Positions 48,331 through 57,423 of a stretch of DNA of 64,000 nucleotides are shown here, one piece after another (the stretch's first letter is position 1; the number at the start of each line of letters is the position of its first letter). The DNA lies in the NCBI GenBank assembly GCA_030681675.1, contig JAUXRP010000040.1:62001-126000 (forward strand). The letters are read 5' to 3'. Origin of the DNA: Candidatus Planktophila sp. (GTDB lineage Bacteria > Actinomycetota > Actinomycetes > Nanopelagicales > Nanopelagicaceae). The translations under genes and the position numbers were made by a program. The notes under the pieces were generated by a model. The model did not search any database. It was not told the origin of the DNA and saw only the letters and a program-made list of their open reading frames with translations.

Positions 48331-49086
48331 ATGGATCAAAATGTTGCAGGAATATGGTCTACACCAAAGCTTGCACCAATGTACCCCCCATTTCCTATTC
48401 GCTATAAAAACGTATCAATTTTGAGTACGGTATATCGAACAGATCCACGAGCAATCGAGAAACATATCGATGCACCAGTTTTTCGCAATGGCGAGTTTGT
48501 AATGATTCACAATTATTTCATGCCAGATGTCGAAGGCATGGGCGTGGTTGAAGAGACTAATGTGATGGTGGGTGTGAAAGTAAACTCCGGAGGAGTAGAT
48601 CATTTCGGTGGATTTAGTACCAACCTACTGATTAGCTCTGAAGTTGGTTTGACTCAGGGACGAGAGATTCACGGGCAGCCCAAAAAAATGGGCAACACTA
48701 AAATAGAAACTGTAAATAATAAAATTGTGGCAGAAGTTTTCCGAGGGCAAGATCTAATCTCCAGAGCTGTCATGCCAGTTAGCAATGAGGTTGCTCAAAT
48801 AGGCGAACTCGAAAAATATTTTCCATTTCGAGAAAATATTAACCATAAGATAATAAGAAACATAGATGGTACCCAAGGAATCAATCAGATTACATCTAGA
48901 ATTTTGTCAGACGTAGTAGTCAAGGAGTGTTGGCGCGGTCCTTCGCAATTAACTATTAAATTTAATGAAAGTGCGCCATTTCACTTATTGCCGGTACTAG
49001 AGACTATAGAATCTTTTTATTGGAGAGCGGATTTTGCACTTGTGCCAGGAACTATTTTATACGACTACCTGAAAGCAGGACTATAA
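48331..49086 (+). CDS. Acetoacetate-decarboxylase-family protein
   Basis: 251 residues of the ADC fold. GREIHGQPKKMG (about 110–121) carries the adjacent lysines that form the Schiff base in acetoacetate decarboxylase. The neighbours suggest a role on a keto-acid intermediate; several ADC-like families instead catalyse aldol or dehydration chemistry, so the reaction is not certain. The following SDR gene begins right after its stop, showing close coupling. Confidence 0.8.
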   Translation: MDQNVAGIWSTPKLAPMYPPFPIRYKNVSILSTVYRTDPRAIEKHIDAPVFRNGEFVMIHNYFMPDVEGMGVVEETNVMVGVKVNSGGVDHFGGFSTNLLISSEVGLTQGREIHGQPKKMGNTKIETVNNKIVAEVFRGQDLISRAVMPVSNEVAQIGELEKYFPFRENINHKIIRNIDGTQGINQITSRILSDVVVKECWRGPSQLTIKFNESAPFHLLPVLETIESFYWRADFALVPGTILYDYLKAGL

Positions 49087-49839
49087 ATGGAGATGACCGA
49101 TCTCAAAGAGCATCTCGTACTGGTTACCGGGGCCGCTAGTGGTATAGGAAAACAAATTGCCACCTCACTTGCTAAAAAAGGTGCAATCATCGCTGCTTGC
49201 GACAAGAACTTGGCTGGGCTACAGAAAATTAAGAGCGAAATAAATAGCGAAAACTTTTATATATTCGAAATCGATTTCTCGAGCGAGAGTTCGATTAAAG
49301 GTTGTGTTGACAAAGTTGAATCTGAACTTGGTCCCCTAAAAGCGGTGGTTAATTGCGTGGGGGTACTTGGAAAAAATGGCGAAAAGATAGAAAGTTTAGA
49401 CATTGAAGATTTTGACCTGGTCTATTCCATTAATTTAAGGGGTGCGGTGATTTTAACGAAAGCAGTAATTAAAGGAATGACCGAGCGGGGCTATGGCCGA
49501 ATCCTGCACATGGCGAGCATTTCAGGCAAAGAGGGGAATCCACTATTGGTGGCTTACTCAAGTACCAAGGCTGGATTGATAGCAATGGTGAAGAGTGTAG
49601 GTAAGGAATATGCCTCATCGGGAGTTACAGTGAATGCAATTGCACCTGCACTTATAGAATCACCAATGTCCGATAGTTTTTCAGAGAGTCAATTGACCTA
49701 TCTCAAATCAAAGATTCCTATGAATCGACTTGGAACTAGCGACGAAGTTGCCGAAATGGCTGCCTGGATTATTTCTCCAGCGTGTAGTTTTACGACGGGC
49801 TTTACCTTTGATCTCTCTGGCGGACGAGCAACGTATTAA
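49087..49839 (+). CDS. SDR-family oxidoreductase
   Basis: 250-residue short-chain dehydrogenase: VTGAASGIGKQIATSL, NCVGVLG, MASISG with the catalytic Ser, and YSSTKAG (about 157–163) with Tyr and Lys. It resembles 3-oxoacyl-reductase-like enzymes, and the C terminus FTTGFTFDLSGG is typical. Directly downstream of the ADC-family gene without a gap, so the two are probably used in the same pathway. Confidence 0.88.
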   Translation: MEMTDLKEHLVLVTGAASGIGKQIATSLAKKGAIIAACDKNLAGLQKIKSEINSENFYIFEIDFSSESSIKGCVDKVESELGPLKAVVNCVGVLGKNGEKIESLDIEDFDLVYSINLRGAVILTKAVIKGMTERGYGRILHMASISGKEGNPLLVAYSSTKAGLIAMVKSVGKEYASSGVTVNAIAPALIESPMSDSFSESQLTYLKSKIPMNRLGTSDEVAEMAAWIISPACSFTTGFTFDLSGGRATY

Positions 49840-49848
49840 ACAGGCAGC

Positions 49849-50823
49849 TTACTTTAATGCAGGAATGTAAGTGCCGGCCTCCTGGCTCGATGGAGGTAGC
49901 CCATTTTCAATTTCATTAATATCAAATTCGGAAAGCTTGATGTGCGTTCCAACTAATGAGTCAAGGATAGTTTTCGGCTGAGAAGATCCTGGGATCGGGA
50001 TAACGTTCAAACCCTTCGATAGTTGCCACGCAATAGTTAGAGCAAAAACAGAGACATTCATTCTGCGCGCCATGTTCTGGAGCACTGAAAAACTCTGAGA
50101 TGCCACATTGTTGACTCCACGGACTCCACCAAACGGCGACCAAGGAATGAAAGCTATTCCCGTGCTTCTGCATAATTCCAAAACATCGGAATTTAATCTA
50201 AACCTTGGACTATATTCATTTTGAACAGAGACAACACCACCATCTTTTGGTCCACCGATGACATTTAATCCCACTTTTAACTGTTCAAGGTTGACGTTAC
50301 ATAAACCAATGTTTTCTACAATTCCATGGTCTTTTAAAGATCGAACATTTGAATATTGCTCTTCAATGCCAAGTTTTGGATCTACTCTATGATGGTGCCA
50401 TAATTTTATTTTATCAACCTCCATTCGAGCTGCAGATGCCTCAACTGCACGATACAGGTAATCCTTTGTAGAGTTAAATCCAAGTGCACCAAACCAATTG
50501 TCACTTTTCCCGCGTGTAATTCCGCATTTGGTAGCGATGACAATAGAAGACTTTTGAATCTCATTCCCGGTCCAACTTCGAACTGCTTCAGCAATTAGTT
50601 TTTCATTATGGCCATACTGATTCCAAGAAGGTGAGTAGGCATCACTTGTATCAAAAAAGTTTATTCCCGCATCCAAAGCGGCATGAATAGTTTGAATCGC
50701 CCGATCTCGATCATCCAATATAAAGGCCATCGATTCTGGGTAGCCAGAGAGAGACATGCAGCCCAATCCAATCGGCGAGACTTCAAGACTGCCGATAAAA
50801 CGAGAATACTTCTCCTGTGTCAT
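49849..50823 (-). CDS. Aldo/keto reductase (second paralogue)
   Basis: 324-residue NAD(P)H-dependent reductase with Asp58 in FFDTSDAYSPS, Tyr63, Lys99 in IATKCG and His in LWHHHRVDP. It shares long stretches with the aldo/keto reductase at 36039–37013 (ALDAGI, SPSWN/APSWN, GHNE, VEASA.RM/VEASASKM). Encoded downstream of the DapA-family aldolase on the same strand (21-base gap), so it may handle the sugar substrate or the aldehyde product. Confidence 0.9.
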   Translation of the reverse strand: MTQEKYSRFIGSLEVSPIGLGCMSLSGYPESMAFILDDRDRAIQTIHAALDAGINFFDTSDAYSPSWNQYGHNEKLIAEAVRSWTGNEIQKSSIVIATKCGITRGKSDNWFGALGFNSTKDYLYRAVEASAARMEVDKIKLWHHHRVDPKLGIEEQYSNVRSLKDHGIVENIGLCNVNLEQLKVGLNVIGGPKDGGVVSVQNEYSPRFRLNSDVLELCRSTGIAFIPWSPFGGVRGVNNVASQSFSVLQNMARRMNVSVFALTIAWQLSKGLNVIPIPGSSQPKTILDSLVGTHIKLSEFDINEIENGLPPSSQEAGTYIPALK

Positions 50824-50844
50824 CGCCTTTACTTTCGTAGCGCT

Positions 50845-51723
50845 TTAATTATGTAGGGCCTGATAATTTAGTACTGCTTGAGCTAAATCTGCCAGTTCTT
50901 TTTCCGATGGTTGCCAGGTTGGGCAAGGCAATCTCATTTTCCCAACTTTAGTTGGGATTATTGTTGCAGCGACATTCTTTAGACACCCAATAGCCACAAC
51001 CGGAGCAAAATTAGGTTTGAGAACATGATCAAAAAGACCGACCGTTTCTCTTATCAAAACTTCAGCTGCTTCTATATCTCCACTCATAGCGAGTGAATAT
51101 ACCCGCAACATTTGTTTAGGAAAAAAATTAGCTAGGCCGCATATCCCTCCGGATGCACCAGCCGCAATTCCCTTAACAAGTAAAATATCGCTGCCTAGTA
51201 GAACCCTGACTCCGTTTTCTAAGTAATTAATTGCAGAGTTAATATCGCCACTTGAGTCTTTCACACCCCAAATCGGAATTTCTTTAGCGACCTCGGTTTC
51301 AATTTTTAGTGAGCAGGAAGGAATGTTATATGCAACGATTTTATGATTAGTTCGACTAGCCACCGCTTTATAGAAATCTATCATTGACTGGTTGTCGATT
51401 GGTTTGAAATAGTTTGGTGGAGTAATCATTACAGCTTCAACAGGGATATCTTTTAAGAAATCCAAATACTCCCAAATCTCACCGAGACTATTTGATATCA
51501 CTGCCGGAACCAGAAATGTGTTTTTGGAGATACTAGCTAAATCTTCAGTGATTTTCATTCTTTCGCGCAAACTCAAAGATGCACCTTCGCCAAAAGTGCC
51601 AAAGGGAACTAAACCACTGACCCCATTGGAAAGTAACCACTGACCATGTTCAACTGTTGCAACGTAGTCGACATTATTGTTCTTATCGAAGGCGGTTAGT
51701 TGCGGCACTAAAAGACCTTGCAT
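50845..51723 (-). CDS. DapA-family (dihydrodipicolinate synthase/2-keto-3-deoxy acid aldolase-like) lyase
   Basis: Class I aldolase TIM barrel of 292 residues from the ATG at 51723, preceded by AGGAGAG at about six bases; an ATG at 51777 would add 18 residues inside the operator. The Schiff-base lysine is in IWGVKDSSGD (about residue 155), the tyrosine in VAYNIPS (about 132), and GTFGEGASLS replaces the GTTGE loop. Many members cleave 2-keto-3-deoxy sugar acids to pyruvate plus an aldehyde. With a GalD-pattern dehydratase nearby that is the favoured reaction, but it is not provable here. Confidence 0.85.
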   Translation of the reverse strand: MQGLLVPQLTAFDKNNNVDYVATVEHGQWLLSNGVSGLVPFGTFGEGASLSLRERMKITEDLASISKNTFLVPAVISNSLGEIWEYLDFLKDIPVEAVMITPPNYFKPIDNQSMIDFYKAVASRTNHKIVAYNIPSCSLKIETEVAKEIPIWGVKDSSGDINSAINYLENGVRVLLGSDILLVKGIAAGASGGICGLANFFPKQMLRVYSLAMSGDIEAAEVLIRETVGLFDHVLKPNFAPVVAIGCLKNVAATIIPTKVGKMRLPCPTWQPSEKELADLAQAVLNYQALHN

Positions 51724-51759
51724 AAAACTCTCCTGTTCAACCGGTGGCTCAATTGGCAT

Positions 51760-51778
51760 ATTGTTAACTATTGACAAT
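51760..51778. promoter_or_regulatory. Operator-like palindrome between aldolase and SDR genes
   Basis: ATTGTTAACTATTGACAAT has complementary ends (ATTGT/ACAAT) and sits between two divergent genes. It overlaps a perfect -35 hexamer TTGACA (51771–51776) for the + strand gene. Confidence 0.5.
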
Positions 51779-51837
51779 CATAAGGGTAATGTAGAAGAGT
51801 AAGCGCCATCTGAGAAAAGGTAATTCAAAGGGGAGCT

Positions 51838-52599
51838 ATGTCATATCAAGGGATTTTTGATTTAAGTGGAAAAACTGCCTTGGTCACCGGAGCAAGAAAA
51901 GGGATTGGTTTTGCCATCGCATCAATTTTGGCAGGTAACGGAGCAAATATAATTGCAGTTAGCTCACATCAGACCAAAGACGATGAGCTAAGTAAGATTG
52001 TTAAAAGTTGTGGCGTTGAATTTACTGGGATCGAGTCTGACCTACAGGAGCGCACACAAACCCTTTCCCTTCTTCAGCAGATAAAAGATGTAAAGATAGA
52101 TATTCTTGTAAATAATGCAGGTCTATCAAAGAGAAATCCAGTGCTCGAACACACAGATGAGCAATGGGATCAAACAATCGAGATTGATTTAAATGCACCA
52201 TTTCTACTTTCACGAGAGATAGGTCGTGGGATGGCCGAGAGAGGTTACGGGAAGATAATTTTTATAGCCTCTATGTGGAGCTATCAAGGGGGTAAAAATG
52301 TAATTAGCTATACCGCCGCTAAAACCGCGCTGGTAGGGCTTACTCGAGGTCTTTCAAATGAACTCATCCCGCTTGGAATAAATGTAAACGCTATAGCACC
52401 CGGGTTTATTGAAACTGACATAACAGCTGCTTTGAAGGGCGATCCAGTCAGGTACAACTGGTTAACAAGCAGAATCCCAATAGGTCGCTGGGGAAAACCG
52501 AGTGATTTAGCCGGAACAGCACTGTTTTTAGCCTCGCACGCTTCAGATTATGTCAGTGGAATCGTCGTACCTGTCGACGGAGGATTTTTAGCAAATTAA
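51838..52599 (+). CDS. SDR-family oxidoreductase
   Basis: 253-residue short-chain dehydrogenase similar to gluconate 5-dehydrogenase/2-deoxy-gluconate 3-dehydrogenase types. Motifs are LVTGARKGIGFAIASIL, NNAGLSKRNP, IASMWSYQGG with the catalytic Ser, SYTAAKTALVG with Tyr and Lys, and DYVSGIVVPVDGG. GGGGAG precedes the ATG. Divergent from the aldolase gene across an operator-like palindrome. Confidence 0.88.
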   Translation: MSYQGIFDLSGKTALVTGARKGIGFAIASILAGNGANIIAVSSHQTKDDELSKIVKSCGVEFTGIESDLQERTQTLSLLQQIKDVKIDILVNNAGLSKRNPVLEHTDEQWDQTIEIDLNAPFLLSREIGRGMAERGYGKIIFIASMWSYQGGKNVISYTAAKTALVGLTRGLSNELIPLGINVNAIAPGFIETDITAALKGDPVRYNWLTSRIPIGRWGKPSDLAGTALFLASHASDYVSGIVVPVDGGFLAN

Positions 52600-52631
52600 C
52601 CAAAAGTTATCTAAAAGTGACTCCCAAACCC

Positions 52632-52714
52632 TTGACTCTAAAGACAAAGAGTTGCAAAATAGCCGCACAGTTAACTAAATACAGTTCACAAAACCTGTGC
52701 TGTAATTTAGTTAA
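52632..52714 (+). promoter_or_regulatory. Promoter and operator of the second sugar ABC transporter
   Basis: TTGACT (52632–52637), 17 bases, then CAAAAT (52655–52660). Directly after the predicted start lies an inverted repeat TTAACTAAATACAG (52671–52684) / CTGTAATTTAGTTAA (52700–52714), placed to block transcription. GCACAGTTA (52665–52673) recurs at 60134–60142. Confidence 0.6.
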
Positions 52715-52738
52715 ATACTCATCAAAGGGGAGATGTGA

Positions 52739-54073
52739 ATGAGCAAAAAAAGAGTCGAGAGAGAAGATGTTCTCGGAGCAAGCACTCTAGAAGTAGGGCG
52801 TCGTGGATTTATAAAAGGTGCCGGCGCAGTTGCCGGTGTCGCCGCGGTTAGTTCAGTTGCTGGAGCAGCACCTGCCTCAGCAGCTAAAACTCAACTGAAT
52901 ATAACTACTTGGATGGGCGTAGAACCTGGCCGTAAAGAGGCTTGGGAATCAGTGTTAGCGAAATTTAATGCGCAAAGCACAACAAGTGAAGTCAAGTTGA
53001 CTGGTTGGCCATTCGCTCAGTATGTAAACCAAGTGTTAACTGGTTTAGAAGCGGGTACTCTCACAGACGATTTGATTATGTCAACTCCTGACTTAGCAGT
53101 TCGCCTCTTTAAGAGTGGTTACTTTTTGCCACTGACAGATGCGATAAAGGCAGCGGGTGTAACTCCAAATCCAAAAATTCACGCTTATGTCACAAATAAG
53201 GCTGGGGCAGTGCACGGCGTAAGCATTGTGACAGTTAACTTTGGGTTACTTTATAATTCAGAGTTGTTCAAAAAAGCGAAGATCAAACCACCAACCACTC
53301 CTGAAGAGCTTTTGGCAGCTGCAAAGAAACTCACTAAGAAGCCAAATCAACATGGTTTCTGGCATCCAAATACGATGGCAGAACAAGGTGATTTCTGGTT
53401 CAACATGCAGAACTGGGTGAATATGTACGATGGAGTTTGGGCAGTTGGTAAAACTCCAAAGGCAAACTCTCCTCAGGTTGTGAAGGCAATGAAGTTGTGG
53501 CTAGATCTTTATAACACTTCAATTCCTAAGGGAATCAATAATGCTGCAGCAACTCAGCTCGCAGCCAATGGGCGAATCGCACAGGGATTCTGGGTTTCAG
53601 CGGCCGTAAACGTTCTCAAGAGTACAAATGAGGCTGTTTATGCCAAGTTACGCAGCGTGCCATTGCCACATAAGAGTCACAAAGCGGCCTCACGTGTTCA
53701 CCCAATTTCACTCAATAAGTTGGGCAAAAACAAAGAGGCGGCAACAGAGTTCCTCACATGGCTATTTAAGCCAGAAAATATGGCTGATTTAACTATGCAA
53801 TGTTTAGACTTTATCCCTCCATTCCCAGAGATGACAAAGGTCGCAGCATTCAAGTCGTACCTTAAGACTCTTCCATGGATTGATGGATTCTTAACTCCTC
53901 CAAGTGTGCCTATCACTCCAATGGATATGATGGGCGACTTCATTACGAAGAGTGACGAATACGGAACTATTATCCTCACTAATTTACAGTCGGCTATGAA
54001 CAAGAAGAAGACTGTAAAACAAGCTATGGATCAAGCACAGAAGGAGCTTTTAGTTTTGGCAACAAAACTTTAA
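52739..54073 (+). CDS. Extracellular sugar-binding protein of an ABC transporter (Tat-exported)
   Basis: 444-residue family 1 solute-binding protein. The N terminus carries a twin-arginine signal, GRRGFIKGAGAVAGVAAV (about residues 21–38), with a likely cut after AASA (about residue 48), so it is exported folded. The mature part starts TQLNITTWMGVEPGR, typical of carbohydrate binders. GGGGAG precedes the ATG. The two permease genes follow; no ATPase gene is in the operon, so a shared MsiK-type ATPase encoded elsewhere probably energises it. Confidence 0.9.
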   Translation: MSKKRVEREDVLGASTLEVGRRGFIKGAGAVAGVAAVSSVAGAAPASAAKTQLNITTWMGVEPGRKEAWESVLAKFNAQSTTSEVKLTGWPFAQYVNQVLTGLEAGTLTDDLIMSTPDLAVRLFKSGYFLPLTDAIKAAGVTPNPKIHAYVTNKAGAVHGVSIVTVNFGLLYNSELFKKAKIKPPTTPEELLAAAKKLTKKPNQHGFWHPNTMAEQGDFWFNMQNWVNMYDGVWAVGKTPKANSPQVVKAMKLWLDLYNTSIPKGINNAAATQLAANGRIAQGFWVSAAVNVLKSTNEAVYAKLRSVPLPHKSHKAASRVHPISLNKLGKNKEAATEFLTWLFKPENMADLTMQCLDFIPPFPEMTKVAAFKSYLKTLPWIDGFLTPPSVPITPMDMMGDFITKSDEYGTIILTNLQSAMNKKKTVKQAMDQAQKELLVLATKL

Positions 54074-54146
54074 TTTCTTCGCTCTAATGATTAATGAAAG
54101 GCGCTTTACATAAATTGAGAATGGGGTGGGCCGAGATGGTGGTGAA

Positions 54147-55049
54147 ATGAAAAAGAATTCATCATCTCGGTCCTCTTCATCAAAACTACCGTACATTTTA
54201 GCACTGCCAATAATTTTAGTAACTTCGCTTTTAGTGGTATATCCAATAACTCAAGCCATTTGGACGAGTCTGACAGATAAAACCCTAGGCGCATCCTTAG
54301 ACACAAAAGTAAATTTTATTGGGCTTGATAATTATTTTTCATTGTTTAAAAGCACAACTTTTCTTGCTAGTTTAAGAATTACTACAACGTATGCTGTAGC
54401 AAATGTCATATTTTCAGTAGGAGCGGGCATCTGTACGGCTATTTTGGTTAATAAGAGATTTAAAGGACGAGGTGGAATCCGAGCCATAATGACGGCACCA
54501 TGGGCATTTCCAGATATAGCATCTGTTATTATTTTTATCTGGATTTTAAATTCAGCTTTCGGTGTTATTGGTATAGTGAATCAGCATCTACCATTTGATA
54601 CGTCAGGTGGGTGGCTTACATCCAGTCCATATGCATTTATTTCAATTATCGTTATGTCAACCTGGAAGACATTTCCTTTTTACAGCATAGTTTTCTTGGC
54701 CGCACTTCAAGGGGTCCCTGAGGATTTAACAGAGGCTGCAACCGTTGATGGTGCGAACGCATTTCAGAGATTTAGAACAGTAACATTGCCGAGCATTCGA
54801 CCTACTTTCGTTCTACTCTCTCTCCTGGCTTTCATTTTCGCTTTTCGCCAATTTAGTATGATCTATTTGACTACTGGAGGAGGACCTGAGAGAGACACGG
54901 AAACGCTGGTTTTAGCCGTTTACAATACAGCCTTTAAATATTATGACTTGGCGCTATCGTCGGCAATCGGAGTTGTCGGCTTGGCGGTCACATTCATAAT
55001 TGCAGTTGTTTTTCTTGCACTGCAGTCAAGAGCCGAGAAGAGTAATTAA
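54147..55049 (+). CDS. Sugar ABC transporter permease (MalF-like)
   Basis: About 300 residues with six helices. ALPIILVTSLLVVYPITQAIW is the first segment (20 shown of it would be the helix core), and the EAA loop PEDLTEAATVDGANAFQRF (about residues 195–213) contacts the ATPase. A GTG at 54126 is also in frame; the ATG at 54147 is preferred. The partner permease starts three bases after its stop. Confidence 0.88.
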   Translation: MKKNSSSRSSSSKLPYILALPIILVTSLLVVYPITQAIWTSLTDKTLGASLDTKVNFIGLDNYFSLFKSTTFLASLRITTTYAVANVIFSVGAGICTAILVNKRFKGRGGIRAIMTAPWAFPDIASVIIFIWILNSAFGVIGIVNQHLPFDTSGGWLTSSPYAFISIIVMSTWKTFPFYSIVFLAALQGVPEDLTEAATVDGANAFQRFRTVTLPSIRPTFVLLSLLAFIFAFRQFSMIYLTTGGGPERDTETLVLAVYNTAFKYYDLALSSAIGVVGLAVTFIIAVVFLALQSRAEKSN

Positions 55050-55051
55050 TT

Positions 55052-55903
55052 ATGGCAATCGTCAGAGGCTCAAAACAATCGATTCAAATTCGTACCGCAA
55101 TCAGATACTTTACTATTTTCTTGGTCAGTTTATTGATTCTCTTTCCGCTGTATTGGATGGGAGTAACCGCTGTACAAGCTCCAGAAGTCACCCTTCGCTA
55201 TCCCCCTGTTTTATATCCGATCGATCCAAATTTAGAGGGATTTCGCTTAATATTTGGAGAAAAGCAGATGAGCAGGTGGTTGATCAATTCAGCTCTGGTC
55301 GCCCTCCTAACTACTTTAATTACAACAGTTTTATCAATACTAGGCGCTTACGCTCTCTCCTGGTTTAAATGGAGGGGGAAAATTGCATTTGGGTTGATGT
55401 TGCTCTTTACCCAAATGTTGCCAGAAGCACTTATCGTGATTCCAATCTTCAAGATATATAGTAATTTTCAAATGACAGACTCTTTGACGGCTCTGTCATT
55501 AATCCATGCAGCTTTCGTTATTCCTGTAGGCGTATGGATCCTCAAACCAGCCTTTGAGAGTATTCCCAGAGAAGTAAATGAGGCGGCACAAATTGATGGA
55601 TGTACTCCAATGGGGGTTTTAAGGAAAATAATTATTCCTTTATGTTCTCCTGCCATTCTTGCCGTTGGTGTGGTTGCCTTCTTTGCCAGCTGGGGAGAAT
55701 ACCTCATTGCAGTAACAATGATTTCAACTGAGGAGAAATATCCCGCCTCAGTTGGTTTAGCATCGACAATGTCCCAGTTAGACACTCCAATACAAACTCT
55801 TTTATCGGGAGCAATCGTTTATGGATTGCCACCGGTCATTCTTTATATGTTTATCCAAAAGTTTGTTATTTCTGGCTTAACTGCAGGGGCGATAAAAGGC
55901 TAG
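55052..55903 (+). CDS. Sugar ABC transporter permease (MalG-like)
   Basis: 283 residues with six helices. The EAA motif REVNEAAQIDGCTPMGVLRK (about 172–191) is conserved, and the N-terminal helix YFTIFLVSLLILFPLYWMG leads into the usual MalG-type loop. It forms the membrane channel with the preceding permease. The following gene starts 25 bases later. Confidence 0.9.
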   Translation: MAIVRGSKQSIQIRTAIRYFTIFLVSLLILFPLYWMGVTAVQAPEVTLRYPPVLYPIDPNLEGFRLIFGEKQMSRWLINSALVALLTTLITTVLSILGAYALSWFKWRGKIAFGLMLLFTQMLPEALIVIPIFKIYSNFQMTDSLTALSLIHAAFVIPVGVWILKPAFESIPREVNEAAQIDGCTPMGVLRKIIIPLCSPAILAVGVVAFFASWGEYLIAVTMISTEEKYPASVGLASTMSQLDTPIQTLLSGAIVYGLPPVILYMFIQKFVISGLTAGAIKG

Positions 55904-55928
55904 CTGAGATACAGAAAATGGTGATGAT

Positions 55929-56735
55929 ATGGATGCAAAGAACAGTTCATTATGGCCAGTAATTCGGGATACTCCAGTACCGGCTGGCGCGGTACACGTA
56001 TGGTGGCTACTTCAAGCGGGCTTTGTCATAAAGAGTCCTGGGGGCAATACGGTTTGTATTGACGCGTATCTAACCGACTCAGTAAAAACCTCTTATGGCA
56101 TTAGTAGAGGTTATCCAGCCCCGCTTTCACCCGAGGAATCTGAATTTGATGCCGTTCTGGCAACTCATTCCCATGACGATCACCAAGACCCTGAGGCGAT
56201 CATTCCATTTTCAAAGCATGCAAAAACTCGATATATAGGTCCATTTAACGTTATTAAGCTGGCAAGAGCGGGAGGATTTTATGGAGAGCGTTCGGTACTA
56301 ATAAATCGTGGAGAAGTTGTAGAAGTAGGAGATATAAAGATTGAAGCGGTGTATGCCCGACATATGTTTGAACCAGAACCAACACCAGATGCGACGGGTT
56401 ACTTAATCACGGTTGGGAAATGGCGAATTTATCACTCAGGTGATACGGAGTACGATGCCAGAATTGTTGATGATACTGAAAATCGAACTGATATTTCTCT
56501 TATATGCATTAATGGAATTACGGGCAACATGGACACTAAGGAAGCGGCCTTTTTGGCATGGCGACAAGGGTGCCAAGTGGCGGTTCCGATGCACTTCGGG
56601 TTATGGAATGAAGATGAGGAGTTTAACAAGACTGCCACCCTTGATTTGAGTGAATTTACTGATACTTACAAACTTTTAGAACCCACCGGTCGAGTTTGGA
56701 TTCCAGTGCTGGGTGAACCACTTGAGTTGAAGTAG
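55929..56735 (+). CDS. UlaG-like metallo-beta-lactamase-fold protein
   Basis: 268 residues with the metal motif LATHSHDDHQDP (His80, His82, Asp84, His85), a further His in YHSGDTEYD and one in VPMHFGLW. The motif and its surroundings resemble UlaG, the L-ascorbate-6-phosphate lactonase, and other MBL-fold hydrolases of the RomA-like type. As the fourth gene of the ABC operon it could open a sugar lactone or cut a sugar phosphate diester. The ribosome-binding site is weak. Confidence 0.85.
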   Translation: MDAKNSSLWPVIRDTPVPAGAVHVWWLLQAGFVIKSPGGNTVCIDAYLTDSVKTSYGISRGYPAPLSPEESEFDAVLATHSHDDHQDPEAIIPFSKHAKTRYIGPFNVIKLARAGGFYGERSVLINRGEVVEVGDIKIEAVYARHMFEPEPTPDATGYLITVGKWRIYHSGDTEYDARIVDDTENRTDISLICINGITGNMDTKEAAFLAWRQGCQVAVPMHFGLWNEDEEFNKTATLDLSEFTDTYKLLEPTGRVWIPVLGEPLELK

Positions 56736-56741
56736 TTAGTT

Positions 56742-57398
56742 TTAGGCAGAAGATAACGATGGAAGCAGTTTTTTTGCTTCTATAAAAGTTATAGCTCCTT
56801 CACGAAGCATTTTAGGTTTAGCGTGAATGCAGTTAATAATACTTGTTTTTTCTTTTAACTTTATTGTCCCTGAGTCGATCGCCACCCTTATACACTTTCT
56901 GTTTTCTGGGGTTAAAAGAGTCAAAGATTTCAATAATCCACCCTTTGCATCAGTTAGAGAAACATAGATTATCGGTCCCATTAGTTCTGACATGGCATTT
57001 AAAAGTTCATTCTTAGGGCTTCTAACCATTACAGAGGTAGGAGCAATGCTGGCTCCAAGATTATTTGGAATTACATCTCTCGCCGGGAGTTCAATATTGA
57101 GCATACCTGGCCAAAAAAAGCCGGCTAAAAGACGGGCGCTATCAGGAATATCAGGGACATAATCAATCAATTGCCCCAAGTCACTTATAAAAATTGGGAA
57201 AAAAATATCAGGATCAGACTTCTTCAACTTCCTAAAACTCTCACCCGCATCTGGGTTAGAGGGGTCGGCAACTGCGACATATGAATTTTCAACTGCCACA
57301 ACCAAAACCGCTCCAGTTCGAAGAATTTCAACTAACTCAAACGACAGCTTCCTAAGTTTGTTAATTTCTGTTTTCTTTGGAGCTAAAATCTTTCTCAT
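56742..57398 (-). CDS. Degenerate YrdC/Sua5-like protein
   Basis: 218 residues that follow the YrdC fold: LRTGAVLVVAVENSYVAVAD in place of the GG.vv..PTDTVYGLaad start, then LLAGFFWPGMLNIELPAR (normally AFWPGPLTLVLPAR) and the closing KMLREGAI. The residues that bind ATP and threonine are not conserved: the PTDT motif is VENS, the KxR pair is absent and the SAN motif is replaced by SLTDAKGG. It is therefore unlikely to make threonylcarbamoyl-AMP. The true tsaC/sua5 gene should be elsewhere. It is the last gene of a - strand series with the kinase and dehydratase. Function unknown. Confidence 0.65.
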   Translation of the reverse strand: MRKILAPKKTEINKLRKLSFELVEILRTGAVLVVAVENSYVAVADPSNPDAGESFRKLKKSDPDIFFPIFISDLGQLIDYVPDIPDSARLLAGFFWPGMLNIELPARDVIPNNLGASIAPTSVMVRSPKNELLNAMSELMGPIIYVSLTDAKGGLLKSLTLLTPENRKCIRVAIDSGTIKLKEKTSIINCIHAKPKMLREGAITFIEAKKLLPSLSSA

Positions 57399-57423
57399 AG
57401 ATTCCTATTAGTAATTTTCATCA

